From assembly GCA_001800075.1 (NCBI GenBank), contig MGUR01000075.1, forward strand, positions 78,238-85,561: a stretch of 7,324 nt of DNA, read 5' to 3'. The position numbers were made by a program, and so were the translations under genes. This document shows positions 4,913-7,324 of the stretch, piece by piece (the stretch's first letter is position 1; each line of letters starts with the position of its first letter). Origin of the DNA: Elusimicrobia bacterium RIFCSPLOWO2_01_FULL_59_12. Lineage in GTDB: Bacteria > Elusimicrobiota > Elusimicrobia > 2-01-FULL-59-12. Under the pieces are notes generated by a model. That model was not told the DNA's origin. It did not search any database and saw nothing but the letters and a program-made list of their open reading frames with translations.

Positions 4913-6790
4913 TCAGAGCGGTCGTCCTAGTTCGCCGGTCGCAGGTAGGCGCGGGCGAAGGAAGCCAAGAGAAATAATCAGCAGCTGGCTGGCGATAAAA
5001 ATCAGGAGCCAGACAAAGGCTTTATCCATGAAGCCGTAGGCGTGCAGGCCGATGCCGAGCATGTTGACGCCGAACCAGGAGAGCGCCGTCACGATATTGC
5101 CGATAACGGCCAACCGCATCAAGTTTTCGCCCCGGGCGTATCCCCCCCAACGCGCGTGCAGGATGAAAACGTTCCAGAGAACGATCAGCAGCGCGCCGTT
5201 TTCCTTGGGGTCCCAGCCCCAGAACCGTCCCCAGGACTGATCGGCCCATATTCCCCCCAGGATCGTTCCCACAAAACTGAACAGGGTGCTGAAACAGACG
5301 ACCCCGTACACCATCCGTTCAATGGCGCCGGCGAGCGCCGGCGTCCATCCCTTGTCGAAAAGCCGCCGCAGGAGATAGACCGCCGCCAGAAACCCCGAGA
5401 GAAATGTGGAACCGTAACCGATCGTGATGGTCACCACGTGCGTGGCCAGCCAGAAGTTCGAATCCAAAACGGCCCGCATCATCTCCAGCGTGTCGCCGGA
5501 GGACGCCAGGTGGTGGGCGATGATGAGGGTGGTAAATCCGATCCAGGACGCCGCGAGGCTCCCGATTCCCTTTCGAAACAACCGTTCCAGGACCCAGCCC
5601 AGGAGGACCGCCGCCCACCCCACGAAAATCGCGGAGGAATAAAGATTGGTCACCGGCGGCCGGCCCTGCAGCGCCATCCGGGACGCCAGCCCGAAGGTAT
5701 GCGCGGCGAACGCGAGTCCCAGACCGTAAAACGCCGCCTGATTGAGCGCTTTCGATTGAACCATCCAAGAGCCCAAAATGATCAGGAACACGGCCAGGTA
5801 GATCACCAGGCTCCGGTAAAAGGGCGCCGCATGGTTGAAAGAAAATTCATATCGGGCCCGGGACCGCCCCGCGGGAGAAAACGCCGCGAGCCATTTTTGA
5901 TAATCAGCCGTGGCCCGGTTGAAATCCGGCGCGTTTCCGGCGCGCCAGGCGTCTCCCATCGCCGCATAGGCCGGCACGCCGGGATGATAGCGGTCGGCGT
6001 GGATCCGCGCCACGACGCCCCGTCCCAGGCTCACCCAATCGCGCTCTTCACCGGTTTTCGACAGCGGAAGGGGGTAGAACTCCGCCGCTTCATCCAGAAA
6101 ACGATAGGGCTCGATTTCATGAAACAGCCGGCTCGGAAACCTTCCCTCGCGCTGAGACCCTTCGAGATGGGACCGGAGCGCCGGCGCCACGCGCGCTTCA
6201 AAGTCATGCAGGCGCTGCAGCGTGTCTTCGGCGCCGGACAGCTGCAGGGTGTTTTGAAGTTTCCGGTAGAGGGTCAAACGCTGCTGGAGGCGGGTCACGG
6301 CCGTCTGGAACCGCGAACGCCGCTCCGGTTTGACCCGTTCGGCCAGGGTCGCCTGGCGTTCGATCTCGTCTAATTTCTGGATGAGATCAAAAAATGCGTA
6401 GCGGCGCTTGTCGGTCTGCTGAATCCCAAGAAGGCCCAGGATGTCCGGGTCATCAATTTCAAAAACGGGAAGCTCGGCGGCCCGCTGCGGGTCAAAGAGC
6501 ACATCCGCCAGCCATTCGATGGCGCGCAGGGAACGCTCTCCCGCGCGGACGGACTGTTTCCCGGAGAGCATCAGAAGCGAGGCGCGCGCGATAGTATCGA
6601 GAGGTTTGATGCGTCCACCATTCAACGCGGGCAGCCTGCCGAATTCGTTTAGATCAAAGGAGGATGACAAGCGGGGAGGCCGCAGTCCGGCCAGAAGATA
6701 AACAACGAAAAGGAAGAGGATCGCGACCGGCCACCAGCCGGCTGGCGGGCCTCGCCGATCGACGTCGGCGGGGATCCCCCAGGATGTCAC
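4913..6790 (-). CDS. ccsA: Cytochrome c biogenesis protein CcsA (System II haem handling), with large soluble insert
   Basis: This is the membrane subunit that, with ResB/Ccs1, brings haem across the membrane and attaches it to CXXCH cytochromes. It has 625 residues. The C-terminal half (about 325-612) has about eight hydrophobic segments and the tryptophan-rich WWD haem motif at 515-530 ('WADQSWGRFWGWDPKE'). The expected histidines are present: His451 ('THVVTITIGY') and His583 ('GLHAYGF') as the external pair, and His545 ('HARWGG') in the membrane. 'GRPPVTNLYSS' (376-386) is another family signature. The N-terminal half is one membrane segment (21-37) and then about 285 mostly soluble residues, with a 'FGRLPALNGGRIKPLDTIAR' motif (50-69) and a charged coiled-coil region (about 135-205). 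The start is GTG at 6790, overlapping the resB stop (GTGA), with GAGGA 7 nt upstream (6798-6802). A GTG at 6862 lies deep inside resB and is less likely. Confidence 0.94.
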   Translation of the reverse strand: MTSWGIPADVDRRGPPAGWWPVAILFLFVVYLLAGLRPPRLSSSFDLNEFGRLPALNGGRIKPLDTIARASLLMLSGKQSVRAGERSLRAIEWLADVLFDPQRAAELPVFEIDDPDILGLLGIQQTDKRRYAFFDLIQKLDEIERQATLAERVKPERRSRFQTAVTRLQQRLTLYRKLQNTLQLSGAEDTLQRLHDFEARVAPALRSHLEGSQREGRFPSRLFHEIEPYRFLDEAAEFYPLPLSKTGEERDWVSLGRGVVARIHADRYHPGVPAYAAMGDAWRAGNAPDFNRATADYQKWLAAFSPAGRSRARYEFSFNHAAPFYRSLVIYLAVFLIILGSWMVQSKALNQAAFYGLGLAFAAHTFGLASRMALQGRPPVTNLYSSAIFVGWAAVLLGWVLERLFRKGIGSLAASWIGFTTLIIAHHLASSGDTLEMMRAVLDSNFWLATHVVTITIGYGSTFLSGFLAAVYLLRRLFDKGWTPALAGAIERMVYGVVCFSTLFSFVGTILGGIWADQSWGRFWGWDPKENGALLIVLWNVFILHARWGGYARGENLMRLAVIGNIVTALSWFGVNMLGIGLHAYGFMDKAFVWLLIFIASQLLIISLGFLRPRLPATGELGRPL

Positions 6791-7324
6791 GAGCGCTTCC
6801 TCGCGAAAGCGAAGGCGTGAGAGAGAAACTGAATCAGCAGTCCCAGGGCGACGAGCGCGCACGAGACGTACGGCGCGACGGCCGCCGGGTTATCGACCAC
6901 CTGAAAAACGGACAGCGTATCGCCTTCGCCGAAGCTGGCCTGATAAAACGTCTTCCCCTCATAACGCAGCGGATGATTCATGTAGATCAGCGCGTCACGG
7001 CTCTCGTTTTTCCCGGGATGCGTCAGTTGAACCCGGCTGGAGAAGTTTTTGGGGATATCGGTGCCGGGGTAGAGGTCATGGCGGAATTCCTTGAGCGTCA
7101 GCGTGAACGGGTAGTAAACCCTCCGGGGACGCATCTGGAGCGCGTAAGTGGAGCCGCCGACGCGTACCGATTGGGGCGCGCCGAGCCCGACCGAAACCAG
7201 CCAGGTCCCGAGACGGACTGTTCCCTGGTTCAGTTCGATGAGCGCGGCGGCGTTGTGGGGGGCGTCATCCGTTGAAACAGCGGGCATGTCCACCGCGGTG
7301 ATGCGGCTTCCGATCCCGTGGGTG
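6787..7324 (-). CDS. resB: ResB/Ccs1-family cytochrome c biogenesis protein, 5' end cut by window edge
   Basis: Only the last 178 residues are present, and the frame is open to the right edge. The extracytoplasmic domain of ResB/Ccs1 is recognisable from 'YPFTLTLKEFRHDLYPGTD' (71-89), 'IPKNFSSRVQL', 'YMNHPLRYEGKTFYQASF' (114-131) and 'VFQVVDNP' (139-146). One final membrane segment (about 148-172) and a basic end, 'FARKRS', follow. ResB partners CcsA in System II, where it is thought to present apocytochrome cysteines or shape the haem delivery channel. The TGA stop overlaps the ccsA GTG, so the two subunits are probably made in a coupled way. Family members usually have three or four membrane segments before this domain, and these would lie outside the window. 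An internal ATG at 7287 is not a credible start, because it would leave the conserved domain without its N-terminal membrane anchor. Confidence 0.9.
   Translation of the reverse strand, partial: THGIGSRITAVDMPAVSTDDAPHNAAALIELNQGTVRLGTWLVSVGLGAPQSVRVGGSTYALQMRPRRVYYPFTLTLKEFRHDLYPGTDIPKNFSSRVQLTHPGKNESRDALIYMNHPLRYEGKTFYQASFGEGDTLSVFQVVDNPAAVAPYVSCALVALGLLIQFLSHAFAFARKRS

Noticed and set aside
5042..6373. 443-codon open frame on the plus strand opposite ccsA
   Set aside because: Its product is rich in Arg, Pro, Gly and His with no domain or hydrophobic pattern, as expected for the antisense of a GC-rich gene. The minus strand there encodes a clear CcsA.
6664..7275. 203-codon plus-strand open frame opposite resB and the ccsA start
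   Set aside because: Low-complexity Arg-rich product, and the opposite strand carries clear ResB motifs.

Overview
The window looks like bacterial chromosome: GC-rich, tightly packed genes with short overlaps, and AT-rich DNA only at apparent promoters. It holds eight genes. Seven are on the minus strand or read leftward from the right edge, and one is on the plus strand. Two genes are cut by the window ends. No RNA gene, insertion sequence, CRISPR array or long repeat was seen, and no stretch over about 105 bases lacks a gene. The taxon cannot be fixed. System II cytochrome c maturation (ResB plus CcsA), with a CcsA that carries a large soluble insert containing a 'FGRLPALNGGRIKPLDTIAR' motif, recalls PVC-type bacteria (Verrucomicrobiota, Omnitrophota and similar) or other uncultured lineages. 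That is a recollection of family resemblance, not a search result.

Region 1 (1-2157, minus strand) is a compact three-gene operon. It runs from a single-domain receiver (CheY-like, with an NtrC-like sequence), through a HEAT-repeat protein with a probable export signal, to a membrane protein with a TPR-like helical region whose end lies beyond the left edge. The first gap is 4 nt, and the second junction is a 4-nt ATGA overlap.

Region 2 (2259-4843) is a signalling block. It contains a second output-less receiver protein with an unusual C-terminal Cys-Pro-His-Cys tail (minus), an OmpR-type DNA-binding response regulator (minus), and a divergent soluble PAS-like/HisKA/HATPase histidine kinase (plus). 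The roughly 100-bp space between regulator and kinase holds what look like overlapping back-to-back promoters and a perfect ATATGC-TGT-GCATAT dyad that touches both. This is a good candidate for an autoregulatory operator.

Region 3 (4913-7324, minus strand) is the cytochrome c synthase pair, the 3' part of resB followed by ccsA, coupled by a GTGA overlap. It converges on the kinase gene across a 69-bp gap that contains a hairpin.

Taken together, one kinase sits beside three receiver proteins, only one of which has an output domain. This suggests branched phosphotransfer, with the NtrC-like receiver tied by operon structure to two envelope-directed helical-repeat proteins. The wiring is inferred. 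The gene content, start sites and junctions are read from the sequence.
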